From positions 48,432,284-48,496,283 of the forward strand of contig NC_090698.1 of the NCBI RefSeq assembly GCF_040954835.1: DNA of 64,000 bases, given 5' to 3'. The stretch's first letter is position 1. Each line of letters opens with the position of its first letter. Below the pieces are notes generated by a model, which saw nothing but the letters and a program-made list of their open reading frames with translations, did not search any database and was not told the origin of the DNA. The stretch comes from Lepisosteus oculatus. Its lineage: Eukaryota; Chordata; Actinopteri; Semionotiformes; Lepisosteidae. Both the position numbers and the translations under genes were made by a program. Positions 36,901 through 51,900 of the stretch are shown piece after piece.

Positions 36901-39900
36901 TTTCCACCTGTCTACTAGCTACTTGCAACCTCTTCTCTTCTATCCAGGCTTCAGTTTATGTGGTGACCAGTTGTCTATTTTTTAACTAGGTCTGTTCATT
37001 ATATTTTCAATACAATACAGTGGGATGCTTGTTATTGCTGTTCCTTGGGTTCAGTTCTGGAAGGGGGGAGCCTTTTGTGTGGGGTTTATCAATTCTCCCT
37101 GATTTTGCATAGGATTTCTATGGGTACCTGCTTCCTCCTGCCTTTCATAGCCGTACTGGCTTGGTTAAATGGCTTCTCTAAATTGTGTGCTTGTGTGTGT
37201 ACCCTGTAGTAGACTGGAGTCCCATCTCACCTTGTGTGCTTTGCTTTGTGGACTCTGGCTCTGGGCTACAATGACCCTTACTGGGAATACGTGTCTTTCT
37301 GGGTGATACATACTGTAATAGTTTTGTTTTACACTACAAAAATAAATGCAGTGTTCTTTCCCACTGATAAATGAAGGTATTTATGGTATTATTAATCCAT
37401 TATTGGATTTTTTCTTTTTGTGCTCAATTTAAGCATTGGGTTTTTGGGGGATTAGTGCAGAAATTTGTCAGAATGCTTAAGTGAAAAATGTCAACCTCTA
37501 AACCTATATTAGTCTCTATTTTTTTCTGTTGCTGAAATCTTGCTGCTGTAAAACAATATATGCTTATTACATATATATTTATTATTATTGATTCCTATCG
37601 CATTCAACAATGTTAGTAATTTTTTTTTCCATAAATAACATTTTTGTTTGCTTTGCAAAGTTTTTCCAGTTTTAGGAAGTTTCTGGTCTTAATCTGGTAA
37701 AATGACCTGGGCAAAATACCTTCTTTCTGTCTAATGAAACTAAAATAAGACGAGAAATGTATTACTTTCCTTAAAAAAACAAAAGTAGCTTTTACTGAGT
37801 AAATACACTGTATCTAGTAGATGAACTGCTTTTTACATGCTTTTACCTCATCATAATGTTATCTGTAGTAACTATGGTTTGCACTGGAATAAATAAGAAA
37901 AATGTCATTGTGATCTTGGTGTTAAACACATAATTAGGACATAAAAATGTAATTTAATAATTAAAAATAATAACATGGTATTAACATAGTAAATATTTAC
38001 TAAACATAGTTAATCATTTCAGATTTGATAGTATAGTCTACAAATTGTGAGGAGTGCTTTCACTGTGAAAACTTATCAAAGAGGTGTTCATTTAAAGCAG
38101 CTCTTTTATGGTGTGATACAAGCATCATGAAATCAGTCAAATCTGATTGGAAAGGTTTAGAAACTAGCCAGATGTAGACTGTGGCTCTCCAGGGCTCCAA
38201 CTGCCTACTGAATTTTATACCGTAGGCCATCCTTATGGCTTGTAAAGTACAGCATTGTTTTTCAGTTCAGTGAGGAGTAAACTGGAAGGCTGCCGGGCTA
38301 TTTGCATTTTCATATCCAAAAGAGCTTTACATTCCTTCATTAAACAGGTACACAGCTTCAGTCTGTAGAAATTAATAATTAAAGTTTATGATGTAAAACA
38401 TTCAGGAGTGTGACACTCCAGGAACAGACGGGCTCACCTTATTTTCAATCTGCTTCTCAGTGAGCAAAACTTTACTTGTCTCTTACGTGTCTTTATTTTA
38501 TGTGTCTCTTTTAATGCAAATGTATATGAAGCAATATAACTTTGTATGGGATTTATGAAGTACAATTTAATTGATAAAGTATTCATGGTCTTCCCCTATT
38601 ATGCAGAGACACGTTTAATCTTGTTGCATTTTAAATATGAGTTTTAAAATTTTGCAGCTGTTCTGAAACCTAATGGACAAAAGGTAAGGTGATAATGTAA
38701 GACGAAGAGCTCTGACCATATCAAAGTGCTCTAATTAAAAAACAATGCGTGTTATGGCAATGTAGGATATATAAACGATCAGGACTTAACACGTGACTTT
38801 TTCAACCCTTTTAGATTGCAACTCAGATTGCAGTCCTGATTGCCAAGGTTGCCAGGCTGGACTGCCCTCGACAGTGGCCTGAGTTAATCCCCATTCTCCT
38901 GGAGTCTGTGAAAGTTCAGGATGGCCTGCAGCAGCACAGGGCCCTGCTGACGTTCTACCACGTCACCAAGACTCTGGCCTCCAAACGGCTTGCGGCAGAC
39001 AAGAGGCTTTTCCAGGATGTAAGTGAGACGCGACATCTTCTGATCTCTCGTTTATTTTGCTGATGCTTTCATCAAAAATCTGTAGCCATTGATACATCTG
39101 GCCTTTCTGCTGGAGCAGTCTGACTGAAGTACCTTGCTCAAGGAAAACAACATCAGTTCCCCACTTGGGATTTGAACCCACAACTATCTAGCTTGCAGTC
39201 CCAGAGGCCTTGAGAGTTGCTTCACACTGCTGGTGGACATTCTGGTGATGATAGTACATGTTTTCTCCTGCTGTGTTTAGGTTTATGTAATGAGGCATAA
39301 CTTGGAAAAATAAAACAAGGGTAACTCCCGTTATGACAAATTTTTGAACAAGGATATAGGTCTGGTGATGGGCTAATTATTGATATTTAAGTTCAGACAT
39401 GGGTAGGTAGATGTGGTTAATGGTTTTGTCTCTACAACAAAGAAAGGACTTTTCATATTAAAAGTAGACATTCGGGCTCACTGGAAGGTCATGTTTTCAA
39501 ATCACAGTTGGGGAGCTGCTGTTGTTTCCTTCTGAAAAATACTTCACTCAGATTGCTTCAGTAATATACAGTATCAATATATCGGTAATATAGCCAATTG
39601 CATAAACTAAAACAAAGGTAAGTCACTTTGGATAAAAAGCATAAGTCTTATTAATCACAATTGCAGTTTATTATTTTCTTCTTGAGATTCACAGAAATTT
39701 TAGGCTTATAGTTAATTGAAGCTTAAACTTATCCTGGAAGGTAAACAAAATGTATTGTTTTATTATTAAGTTTTCTATACTTATGAAATTATAGTGTGAG
39801 GACAGCATTACGCAGACGTTTCAGCTCTGTGACTACGTCAGTACCTTACATTTGAAATTTGTTCATTTGTCGCAGACTGTGGTAAAAATAGAACATATTG

Positions 39901-42900
39901 ATCAAAGGTGTTAAAACCAACAAGTGCCCATTCCTGCATAAGAAAGTCTTGGTGTTAATGTTGACACCCTGGTTACGTTCAAGAAGAAAAACTGTGCATG
40001 AAATGCGGAGATTTGATTTTTTTCTGTCACTTCAACACAGAAAGTTAGGAATTAATTTAATGTATTTTTGTAGACTTTTGTTATTTGTTTTGCAGTTTTG
40101 GAACTGATGTTTAGTCTGGTTTAAACTTAAGTTGGTTTTTATTTCTAGATGTATATGTTATCCTGGTTAGAAACATGTTCTTACCCCTTCTTGAACACAT
40201 TGATACAACACAAGTTTAATTAGTGAGTTAAATTAATTGCCTTTTTGTGGTGAAGTAAGAATCTGAATCAAAGGTAGCATTTTCTGAAATTTTAATATCC
40301 ATACAGCAAATCCACTGTTGTTCATTTTATAACAATATTATTTTGATTGTAATTATCTTGCCCTTGACTGTTAGCATTTTGCTACTTTTAGTTCTCTAGT
40401 TGATTTAAAATTAACCACTGATCTGATAAATATTTGATCTGTGCAGTACATTTTTTCTGCTCCTGTTCCTTTTCAGCATCTATACTGCAAATGAAAACCA
40501 TAGATCTGCATCACTTAATTTAGCTGGGTCTTGATAGTATGTAGTCTTTCTGATTCACCTTGTTATACGGTTACTAAAAAGAGATTATTCAATTAGATTC
40601 ACTCATTTCTGAATATAGGCCACTTTAATTTTTCTTGGTTCACTCAAACATATATTATGCATTTCAAAGGAAAATAAAATTGAGCAGTCGGTGTGCCTTA
40701 GTGACATTTTATTTCCATTACTCTTATGAAACTATTACCTTTTGCAAAAGAGTGTATATCATCCTTTCAGTAACAAAGACCACTTTCAGAACCTCAGCTG
40801 ATTCATTGCTTTTCATTTCAGTTCTACATCAGAGCTCTTGACATCAAAGGGATCAGTAAAGACTTCTTAGAGAAACGGCATCATGGGAAGGGTCGGCTAG
40901 GAAACTCGTGCTTTGACAAGGAAACTATCACGAATGCCTAGATTGAGCACTAAACCGTAAAGGTTGGTCAAAAGAGCTGTGGACTTTCTGGATGGAAATT
41001 AAATATTCAACTCCTGAGGGCACCCCTTTTTGACAAGCATATACAGTATGGGGGGTACTATCAGAAAAGTTTGTAGTGCCTACAGCAAAAATGGATGTAG
41101 TAGTAATTTATTTGGATGCGGATAAAGGAAAAGTGTATGTACAAAGAAACAACATTGCCTTTTTAAGGCATGGAATTAATCACCAACATTTTTCTTTACA
41201 ACACTGATTGTGGAATTGTTAAAAATGCGTGAGGACTTCAGAGACATTTTTCTTTTTTTAATACAGTGGAGTCGGTCACTGATTCAAACCTGACCAACCC
41301 TGCCAGAGCCTGGGCGAATCATGATTGGATAATGACATATTTTAGACTCAGACTTGCAACATCTGGACTCTAGGTTGGATACGTTCATTATTTAATACTA
41401 AGTAGTATCCCCAGCGATACCCAGGAGTCTTTTGGGTTAAAGGATTATAATAATATAATGATGACCCTAAACACAACTATACTGAACATATAATGAACTT
41501 GTAGAGTTGAGAGGTTTATTGCCGCATATGGATATACACTGGAATTCTCATTGGCGTTGATCTTTCAGGACATACACAGTATATCAGATGACTCCACGCA
41601 ATGAGACAGTACATTACAAACATAATCAGTATTAGCAACCAGAACAATAAATGTTGTGGGAAGCAATACATATATACTATTGTAAAAAAAACACATGGCA
41701 GTCCATGCAAAAAGTGCAGAGTACAGAGGTGCCTTGAGTTCTGAAGCACAGCAGTTAGCTAACAAGTACACCCTTGTTAGAATGGACTCTGATATAATGG
41801 AATTCAGTTAAATCAGACTGAGTCTGGTCAAATCATTCTGTTCTGTTTTTGGACATATCCGTCTATGACTGTTGTAAACGAGGCATGTTCACTTGGTTCC
41901 TGATAATTGTCTGCCTTTGCTTTTAAGTTCTATACAATATTTGGGCACTGTACCGATTATATAAACCACATATTGCATTATGTAAGAGTTGTAAGTAGTA
42001 CTATAACATTCTTTGTCATAAATGCTAAATTTGTTTTAATTTAAAACATTAGAGTACATTTTTAATATACACATATACTGTTATATCACAAACAGCAATG
42101 TCTTAACATACTTTAAATCAATAGCCAGCCAGCCTGCCTGTCATTGTCACATTCATACAGTATCGCATTATGAAATTCAGTGTCTTGCCATGCAATCTGA
42201 AAATGATATAAAAGTGATTAAAACTGCAGTCTGAAAATGTTATAGTGGTTTTGATATTGCAAACTTAAATGACTTTGTCCTGAATTGTGAAATTAGGTAA
42301 AAGACAAATGATTTATTTGTGTACATAGGGTAAAGTGTAAGTGTATGGTGCAAGAGACTGTTGCTAGATACACTGGGCATCCATACAGTTTTCTTTTAAA
42401 TTATTGAAGGTACTGCATTTGATATGAACCCTAAAACATGTGGTCACATACAATATTAAAGCCATATACTCGCACACTCTTGAGTCTGCTTACTGAAAAG
42501 CAGTGCTATAGGTAAAACTTAAAATTTTATAAATCTTTACAATTCAGTTTCTTATAATAAGACAAATAGCACTCGACAGGAAAAGCTCTTCACTGGAGCC
42601 TTGTCTGTTGGATTACATATCTTTAGACTTGTTCAAGGGATGATTTTACAGACAATGGACTTTGGCATAGGCAAAGAGCAGCACTGCAATTCCCGCTGAT
42701 GCTCTGAGCCTTAATTATTATTCTTCCTCTTCACTTCTCTAATTATATTAAGCGGCAAACAAAAGACTTCTGGGCTTCAAATGAAGATCAGGATTATCTA
42801 ATGGCGTAATTGACATTTTGATTGCCAGTTTGTTGGTAGCTAATGTTTTCAGATCTGTTCTTGATCAGTATTAATTTTCAGCTCTCCATTCTGTTTAAAA

Positions 42901-45900
42901 TATTGGAAGTATTTTTTAAAAGTAATTAGTGTTTATACTTTTTATCTTTTTCAAATAAATAAGATGATGCTTTATATAAAAGCATTTCATGTATGTTTAT
43001 CAGATTATCCTCCTCCTCTGTTTGTATAGACAGATTTGAGCAACACTGACCCTCAAACAGCATATATTCAATATTTTGCAGCAGAATTTATTGAAACAGC
43101 CTAAATAGAAACCTGACTGCAGCCTAAGCCCATTTGTAACTGCATGGTGAACCTCTAGAGTATATTCTTGTATGATGTGAATTGCTCAAACAGAATCTGC
43201 TTGTATATGCTCAGCTGCAAATTGAAAGTTTGATTTCAGCAGATCCAAATTGTCCTGAAATTCACCTGTGAAAAAATAAGAAAATTAAAGAAAAGAAATG
43301 TTAAGCAAAATATTAGTATCACTGGATACTATAAGAAGAACTAAATTGGCAAATACTGTAACTTGGCTGAGCTAAAAGCTGATAATTTCGAAGGTATTTT
43401 TACATTGTGCTTAACTACACACCTTTATTGGTTAAAGTACAAAACCATTAAGAATGTAACATGAATACATTTTTGTCTTCAAATGCAGCATTGGATCAAA
43501 TCCTCTTGGTGGTGCTGTGTTGCTTTTTGTGCCTGAACTATGTATTTATTTCTCATGCAACAGTGAGTGAAGAAAATCGGTTTCTGAACCTTGTTTTCAT
43601 GACATTTTTGTTAATATTAAGACATGTTGTGTAATTGAGCTGTAATGTAAAATGTTGTGATGTAGCATTTGTTCTCAAATTATGAACATATTAGGCTTTT
43701 GAATTTAAGTTAGAAGAAATTAAGCTAACAATGATACAATAATAGGTAAGAAATATCCTGAAAATTTAAACTGACCTTTTAAATTCCAAAAGGCTGCTGA
43801 GTCAATTTTTAAACAATAAATAAGAACATTCATTACCTGGTTCTGATACTTCATCCAAACAAGTATGAATGAGTTTGACTTTCCATCATTTTTATGTTTT
43901 CTAGATATATTTGTGGAAAGGGAAACTGGAACCTTTTAAAGCCATTACACATTTATTTAGAACATAAACCTGTTTTGCTATCATAGAATCTTATTTGGAG
44001 TGGATATATCTGTGATGCAAGTGATTTTCAGACCGTAAGAAAGGGGTAAGAAGGCAAAGCAGACTGTGTTTTCTGTGTGTAAGCTGCATTCTCATGTGCA
44101 CTTCAATCCAAAAGACTAAAATCATTTGCCTTCATACGTAAACTGTACAAAATGACAGACTACAATTTTACTCTCTTCATGCTTCATCGTGTCAGAAGCT
44201 AAGCTTGGCATAACCTGTCTTTTTCTTGAGCCTGATGCCTCTGTGCAGACTTGGGTTCTTCTGAAAGTGCTGTTCATGCACCAGTAGGTGGCACTCTGTC
44301 CTCTGGACTGGCAGTTGTGAAAGACAGTGCTCCAATATGATAGCGGGGAATAGTGTGCATTATTATATGAAGCATTGTGTTCTGGATCAGCTGTGAAATA
44401 GAATTCCTGGTATCACTGTGGCCATTAAAAAGCTGACTGAACAATTGAAAAGGGTAGGGATGCTAATCCCAGTGTCCTGGTTAAATGTAATTGATTTAAC
44501 TGTTTTAAAATCTTATGTTTTGACTGTCAGACCTCCCCTGAAATCCCACTCCCTGATTTAGTTGATTAAGTATGTGCCACTATTTCTCACCATGTGTGCT
44601 GTGCAGTAACCCGAAATTGCAAAAAGAAGCTGTTGTGGTCAGAGCAAATTCTAACTTAATTTAAGAAAAAAATATTAACAACGTTTCATACATTAGCTAT
44701 TAAAATATGTTGGAGAAACTTATGTAATGTAAAACAGATTTTTCTGTAAAGTGCTTATATAATTGGGAAGAGAGTCAAATCTTAAATTGTTAAATTGTAA
44801 AAAGTAACGAGTACAATATGATGAGCTGAATGGCCTCTGCTTGTTTGTAACCTTTTCTTATGTTCTTTCTGAATTGTTTACAAGGCAAGGCTTGCTGTGA
44901 ACAAAGCAAGAACAAGATTTAATTATATGATAGGTAGCTTACACTGAATCCCAGATGTCATTATTTATTTTTTTCATGCATGACATATGTGTGTATAATA
45001 GTCTTGACCTTTGAAATAATGTGATCTTGGCCACTGGTGACACTACATGTCATTCGATAATAGTCCTGTTTTTCAGTTACAAATACAATCTTGACAGATT
45101 AATCTACAATGCAAATATGGGTTTAAACTTGATACCCGTGAATGGCACGATAGCTCTTTAGTGCATAACACTTTTCAAATATATGCCACTAGTTTATCAT
45201 CAAATAAATGAATGTTTACTGATTGGGGAAAAAAAAAAAGTATTCCACAATCAGAAAGCTGATATGGCTAAAATTCAATCAAATGTGCCAGATTGGCCTG
45301 ATGGCTTGCTCTCGTTTGTCTCTTCTATTCTTTCATTCTTCCTAAGCTCTCCATTATCCACCTTTTCAGTAATTTTCACGATTAAAGCACAATACTTCAT
45401 ACTTTAAGTGATGGACTTTACAATAAAAAACAATAAGAAACACATGGAACATGCACGTAAGTTCCAATATTTGTTAGCATGAATATATGTACTGTAGTTA
45501 GTCTGAATTCGCCTTTTTTTGGCTATATGCTGGAGTAAAACTATGATTATGATATAAGCTGTAGTAATTTACCCAGCACTTATTCACATTCAAGGTGTTG
45601 TTTGCTGGAATTGACGTTATGCTTTACAGATTCTTTGATGTGCTTACTTTTAACTGAATCATTAAAAAGCACCTGATGAAATATTTTTCATGTTTTATCT
45701 TTTAATAAACGTTAATAAAAGATTAGTGTCCACATGGAAATCTTTTGATATGCATGAAGTCCAACATTCTTTTTCTGAGTGTCTGTGATCTAAGCAAACC
45801 TATTTGCAATTTAAAAGTAACATGGTGATGTCTGGGTAATTGTGTGTTCCGTCTGTCAGTGTCTTAAGCGGTCAGTTTAACCATGAAGTCAGGGGAGAAA

Positions 45901-48900
45901 CTGTAAAAAAAACTGTGGCAGTATTACTTTCCTGCCTTTTGTGTTAACAAGGCTTCTGCCTGAGGAAAGTTTTGAGTCTGTGTGAAAGCTTGCGGTGAAA
46001 GAGGATGAGACTCAGAAGTAGGGCTGCATGCTGTTCAGGCTGAGTGAAGTTTCTGCAGGCACTGCTTTGTCACTCCACTGCTCAGAGTTGTATTGTCTTA
46101 TGAAATGTTCAGTCCGTGCTTTCATGTTTATCTGACATTTCATAAAGGGAAGGTATTCTGTTTTTTTTATTAAGACCTGAAATGTATTCTACATTCTGCA
46201 GTCTGCAAACTCTTAAGGAAAATCCATACATCTGAATCCTGTTATTCAAACTTTAATGTGCTGGAAATCTTAAAATTTAAGCACTCATCGTTTGCCAAGG
46301 AAATGCATATTATATCAGCATGTAGATTTTTTTTTTTAATATAGCTAAGCAAGTCTCTGATCAAAAGTAGAAAAGCTAATTTCCTGCATACGAGGTCATA
46401 CCCCTAATATCCGCAAACTGGTGACATTGGAGCACATAAAAAAAATCAGTTTGGCATTGTTAATTTCACTTTTGGAGACGCCCACCTGTCTAAGACTATA
46501 TTAGTAAAAATAAGAAATATGAACATTTTAAGACCAGTTAATGACCCTCTGAATCTCTTTTTAAAATGTGCTGAGGCATTAACAATGCTGAAGGCAGATC
46601 TCTTTGATGATGAAAGATGAGAGTTTGACGGTATCTCTGTCACGTTAATACAAATTACTTGGATAAAAAGCTTAAAACTAAAATGTTTATAAACATTTCT
46701 TTTTTCACTTTCAGTGGTCTCTCTTGGTTTAAACGCAACAACATTTGATCATATTCTTTGGAATTAATGGAAATGCAATTATTTATTGTGTTTTTAAAAA
46801 GTATTCCAAAGTGCTATACATTAAGAGGGGATCCACGTAGTTCACCTACTTGTCTGAGGTGCTCCAGCCATTCTGAATCGGCAGCCTCACTACACAGTAG
46901 ATCAACAGAGGAATGTAGCCAGGACAGGGTTTAACACCCCTGTTCTTTAGTGTAGTGCTGTATGTTAATGACCGAGTCTTCATCAGAACTGTCTTCTGAA
47001 GGATGGGATGTCCTAAAGCACAATGTTACTGCTCACAGAACAGGAGCGTTTGGTTAGAGCTGTTAAATGCATGATGTTCATATTTATAGTTTTATTTAAC
47101 TGTGAAGGACAAAGATATTATATAGCAAAAATACAGAATTGTTTTTACCTTCAAATCCAAATCTGCAAGGCCACGAGAGGTTAGTTTAACTTGAACCTAA
47201 AGGAGTTTCAACTCTTCAAAACAAAACATGTATATTCTGAAGCAATTCAAGTGAAATTGAGATCACGCAAGCCATTTGGAAGTGATATCTCTTCTACCTT
47301 AGAAGAAACCAGTACTTACAAAAATTGCTCGGGAACTGATAATTTTACAATTTTAAGGCTCCTGGTTAGTTCTTCAGTGGCGGTATTCATTTTGAATTGA
47401 TTCTACTCAAGGTCTACTTGGTCATAGGTGTAGAAGCATGTAGAGCTATTTGCCTACTTAGTGTAATTTAGAGCTTCAAAATGAAATTTCAAGAATTCCC
47501 ACCCCTGTCTACTCAAGAAAGCTTCATCTTTGAGCCCAGATATACGGCCTTGTTTCATACATGACAGATAAGAAAAGTCAAAATCTTAGTGTGGATTTTC
47601 CTGTGTTTGGGTTAATGTGACAATAAATGATCAAGTGGAGTCATGCTTTTAAGAAAATAATACCCCAGAATTGGTTAGAATTAACAAAAAGTAACCGAGG
47701 CTGTGAATTGAAATCCCCAGTTTATCAGATCCTGTGAACATGTACAGTTTGTTGACTGAATATACCAATGAATGCATGAATGCCTTCTTTAATTAAAGCA
47801 ATACTTGTTTGAAAATTTCCATTTTTTTCCCTCTGCTTGTTGCAGAAATTCTTTAAACTCTCCGTACATGCCATTTGCTGTGAAAACTCATGGGAAAATG
47901 TATTGTGTGAAAAATGAACAAGACTTTTTTATGGGAATCTGATTTGCCTCTTTCTTTACAAATTAGCACCTCCTGAGAGGGACTTGTTTTTGTGGAACAG
48001 CTCAATTTATAGTGTTCATGTTTGCAAAAAATACATTTTACAGAATCAAGTAACATATTTCTTAGCATTAATTTACATATGTATAGAGGTTTTTGTTTTA
48101 GTGTTTGAATGGCTATTCAGTCGTACCATTATTTAGAATTGATAGAATGGTATAACTTTAATTGAGTTTTATTGCAATTATTGTGAAAACCAACATTCTG
48201 TTGTTTGTGAAGTTTCTTTTGTTAGCCCTTTGGAGTTACAGAATTAAATTTCACTCTTTTATGTTTAATGGAGAAAAGTTTGAGTTTTTTTATGTACAGC
48301 ATATTGGAAAGTGCAATATTTTTATAAACTTGCTTGTTCATGTCAAAAACACCTAAAGAACTTAGTGTGCTCCAATTCTTCCAGGCTGAGGAAACCCCAA
48401 TACCAACATGTGCATATTGTATAAGCAAAAATTAAAATATTTTAAAATAAAAACTAGCAAGTGTTTTCTGAACCATTTCTCTTTTACATACACATATGAG
48501 AACGCACATGGATGAAGACTTTCAGAGAAATTACATTATCATCCTTTGAATGAAAGGATGGCAGTTATATTTTAAGCAAATGTCCAAACAAATTTCAAAT
48601 GATTGAAAAGAAATCTGATACTGAGGATTTTAAGAATTTGCCATTAACAGGATGGTTAAACGTACAAGAGGTGTTTAGATCACATTAAAATGAATAAGAA
48701 GAAAGTGCTGGAATGGTAAATATGATGGAAAAGCAGTTTTGTGTCCCATTGTCAGCCTTTTCAGTGCTGTTTCCACAATTGGATTTGTCAGTTTCTTGTT
48801 TTGCTTTCTGTGTTCTGCTGATTGTTTCCTTGGTGACAGGGAACAAAGGGTGCAAGTTTAAACTATTGTGTCAGAACTCAGTGCTGAGCAATGCCAAATG

Positions 48901-51900
48901 GTTTGGGCTTAAATGGAGCACCCATTGGCTCTGCTGACTTCCATTTCTTTTTTGGATCTGACTGTAGAATTCAAATTCCCTTAATTAGATTGTGAAGCAT
49001 ACAACCATTTTTATTTATTTTTTTTTACAGGCTGTTGCACAAAAGAAATGAGATGCTTAAATGAGCATAAAATGTTCCTACCTGTTACTGGTGAATCCAT
49101 GTCCAGCAACATGTCAGGCAGCAGCAATCCCTGGCAGGGAAGAGTAAGAATAGGAAATAGACATCCATCTATTTTCTAACCTCTTAATCCAATTCAGGGT
49201 CACAGGGGAGCCCGAGCCTGTCCCGGCAGGCAACGAGCAAAAGACCGGATACACACTGGGTGGGATGTCAGTTCATTGTAGAGCACACCAGGGCCAATTA
49301 ACAGACAAGTATGTCTTTGGATTGTGGGAGGAAAACAGAGCACAATGGAAACCCATTCAAACAGGGAGAACATACAAAACTACACCCCAGGTCTGGATTT
49401 GAACCTAGGACCTCATTGCTGAAGCGCCATTGCTAACCACTGTGCCACCTAGGAAGGAACCTTTTCCTTTATATTGCAGATATTTGGTTGTTTTGTGAGA
49501 CTGATGACAAAATCTCCCTAATTTACAGTATAGGCTAAAACCACACTCAAAGTTAAAGACGGTTATAGTTTGGGAAGCAGACTTCCACAGTGCCCTCTTG
49601 TGGCCTGGTGGAGAGCTGCTCTCCCCAATCACTTGAATACATAATGTAGCCGTTTAATTATTATAACTCTAACTATCAATATGTGCTTTTAATTACTTTT
49701 TATTAAACTAAACCAAAAATGTATATACAGTATGCGTTATTAGAAATGGTTAAATGCAAATGTTGCTCTTGGTGGCATATGGAAGGAAAAAGTGTTTAAG
49801 GGACTTTGCATTAAAAATCACTTTGGATGGTAACAAGGTGGAGGAGCTTCCAAAATAAGAAATAGTCGCTTAGAATCAGGTCAGGGTGTTGATTCAAGAA
49901 AACTGCGTGTCCCATACCCTAACCCTTGTGTTAGCTCCTGTATTAACATTGACCATATCGGGCGTGAGGACTGTTTCAAAACCCCCAACAGATTTGCCGA
50001 CAGGTAGATTTACCAGCGCCACTGTATGTGCGGTATCTTCCAGCTTCTGTGGATTTGTTAATAGACTCTGATCTAAGCAGAACAATATAAGCAGAGTGTT
50101 GTATGATGTTATTATTTTTTGTAACAGTGTAACATTTTGTAATTGAGATATAATGCAAAATACATGTACTTCTCAAATTAATGGATTTTTTTTTCTGCTT
50201 GCTTCTGATTTGTAGATATTTGAGAATTGTTTGAAGGTAAATTTGTAATTTTGTGAGAGAGGGCCAGAATACGAATTTGTGGACAGTGTTGCTTTTATTA
50301 CTCTATTCTTCATCTTGTTTTTCCATTTTCTTGTTAAAAATATAGTTGTTCCCGTAATTTTCCCATCAATTTATTATGGATTTACCTCGGTAGAATATTA
50401 AAATGTGTTTAGTCATAGCTAGTGAAATAACATGCTGTGATTATAATTGTTCATGTTGATCATTTTAATTGAATTTTTGTCGTTGAAGCCCAGGTATGAC
50501 ATTTATATTTATTGCCATTATTAATTGGAAATTATCTAACATTTGTATGTACAGCTCTCTTGAGACATACTCCATCTAAAGTTGTGTGTGTGGCTGCTAT
50601 GGGAATTTGCATTGGAAATTTTTATTTCCATGAAGATGGAAAAAATCAATCAGTATAATCACAAAAAGCAGAATAGTATTTTTTTATAAACCAAAGCAAG
50701 TACACCTGCTGTTTTACAGAAGGTGCTATAGAGGTATTCGTAAAGTGATCTGTGACAAAGACAGATGTCAAGTGATTTAAAGCTCAGTCCCTAAAGGACC
50801 TGAATCTTCATTGTGCACTTTATGCCAATGAATAAGATGTTATTGTTTCATATAGGTCTGGTATGCAGCTTTTTAACTGCATTTATTTTGTGCAGTATAA
50901 TTTTTTAACTGTAAAGTTGTGAGTTCCAATTTCCCTGGTGTTGCATTGTAGTTGTACCCTTGAGTAATGTACTTGACACAGACTGCTCCAGTAAAATAAC
51001 CAGCTTATAAATAGGTGCTTTAGTACAGTACATCAGAAAAAGTGGTTTTTGGAGTGTGTTCTACAAGTGCCTGAGTTAGCACTGGTGTTTGAACAACACC
51101 TAGACAGTTTGTGGTGCTTTATGGTGCATTTGAAATGCAGGAAGAGTATTGTTTTGTTTTCTCAACAGCGAAATTTGGACCAATTTTGCAGTTTTCGCTC
51201 AGCCGCGTGGTCAAAAATCCAAAGTCAGAACTGTCCTGTATCAGTGCTCACTTGAGATGTAATTGGTTTTAACAGTGCATTTAGGCATTTATTGAAAGTT
51301 CTTAGTGTATTAGATTAATTAACTCAAAAGCATATCATGGCAATAGAAGTCTAATTAAAACACAATTTGACCAGATGTTCATATAGTCTTGTCAATAAAT
51401 TGAATGTTTCAAAATGTGATGTCTTCATTCCGGTGTATAGGAGCAGGTTATTTTATCCCTGTTGTCTGTGAGACTGCCACTGACCTCTCTAGAGGATATT
51501 GCCTCTTTAAGGGTTGGGGTTGTGTTTTTGTACACAAGATAATGAGAAATCCTTGGCACGCTAAACAAAACCTATTCTTTTTCTATTTTTGTAGTAATCC
51601 TTTATTTGCCAACCATATTGCGTATTCAGATGCAGCCATTCAAAATGCACAGCACAACCCCATACTGCACGAAATTACCCACAGGACACTGTGTTGCATC
51701 GCGGTAGGTGATTGACTGGCCAAAATGACCGATAAGGGCACTTGTGGTGCATTGTTTGTTAGTGAAAAGATTTAATCATTTAATCTCTTTACGGTGCATG
51801 TTTTAATCGGCTTAGTATTGAATATTTATATGGAATTATACAACTAAAGGGAAATTTTAGTAGCTGAGCATAAAAAGAAGAGGAGCATAATGCATCTGAA

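Noticed and set aside
46800..47000. Possible decayed SINE (minus strand, GTGCTATAC and CAGGACAGGG words)
   Set aside because: Similarity to the 5S-SINE body is too faint to support a call by eye.
51596..51710. Exon-like segment with AG before and GT after
   Set aside because: Read in the phase set by the previous IPO11 exon it begins with a stop codon, and the true next exon is clearly at 58700.
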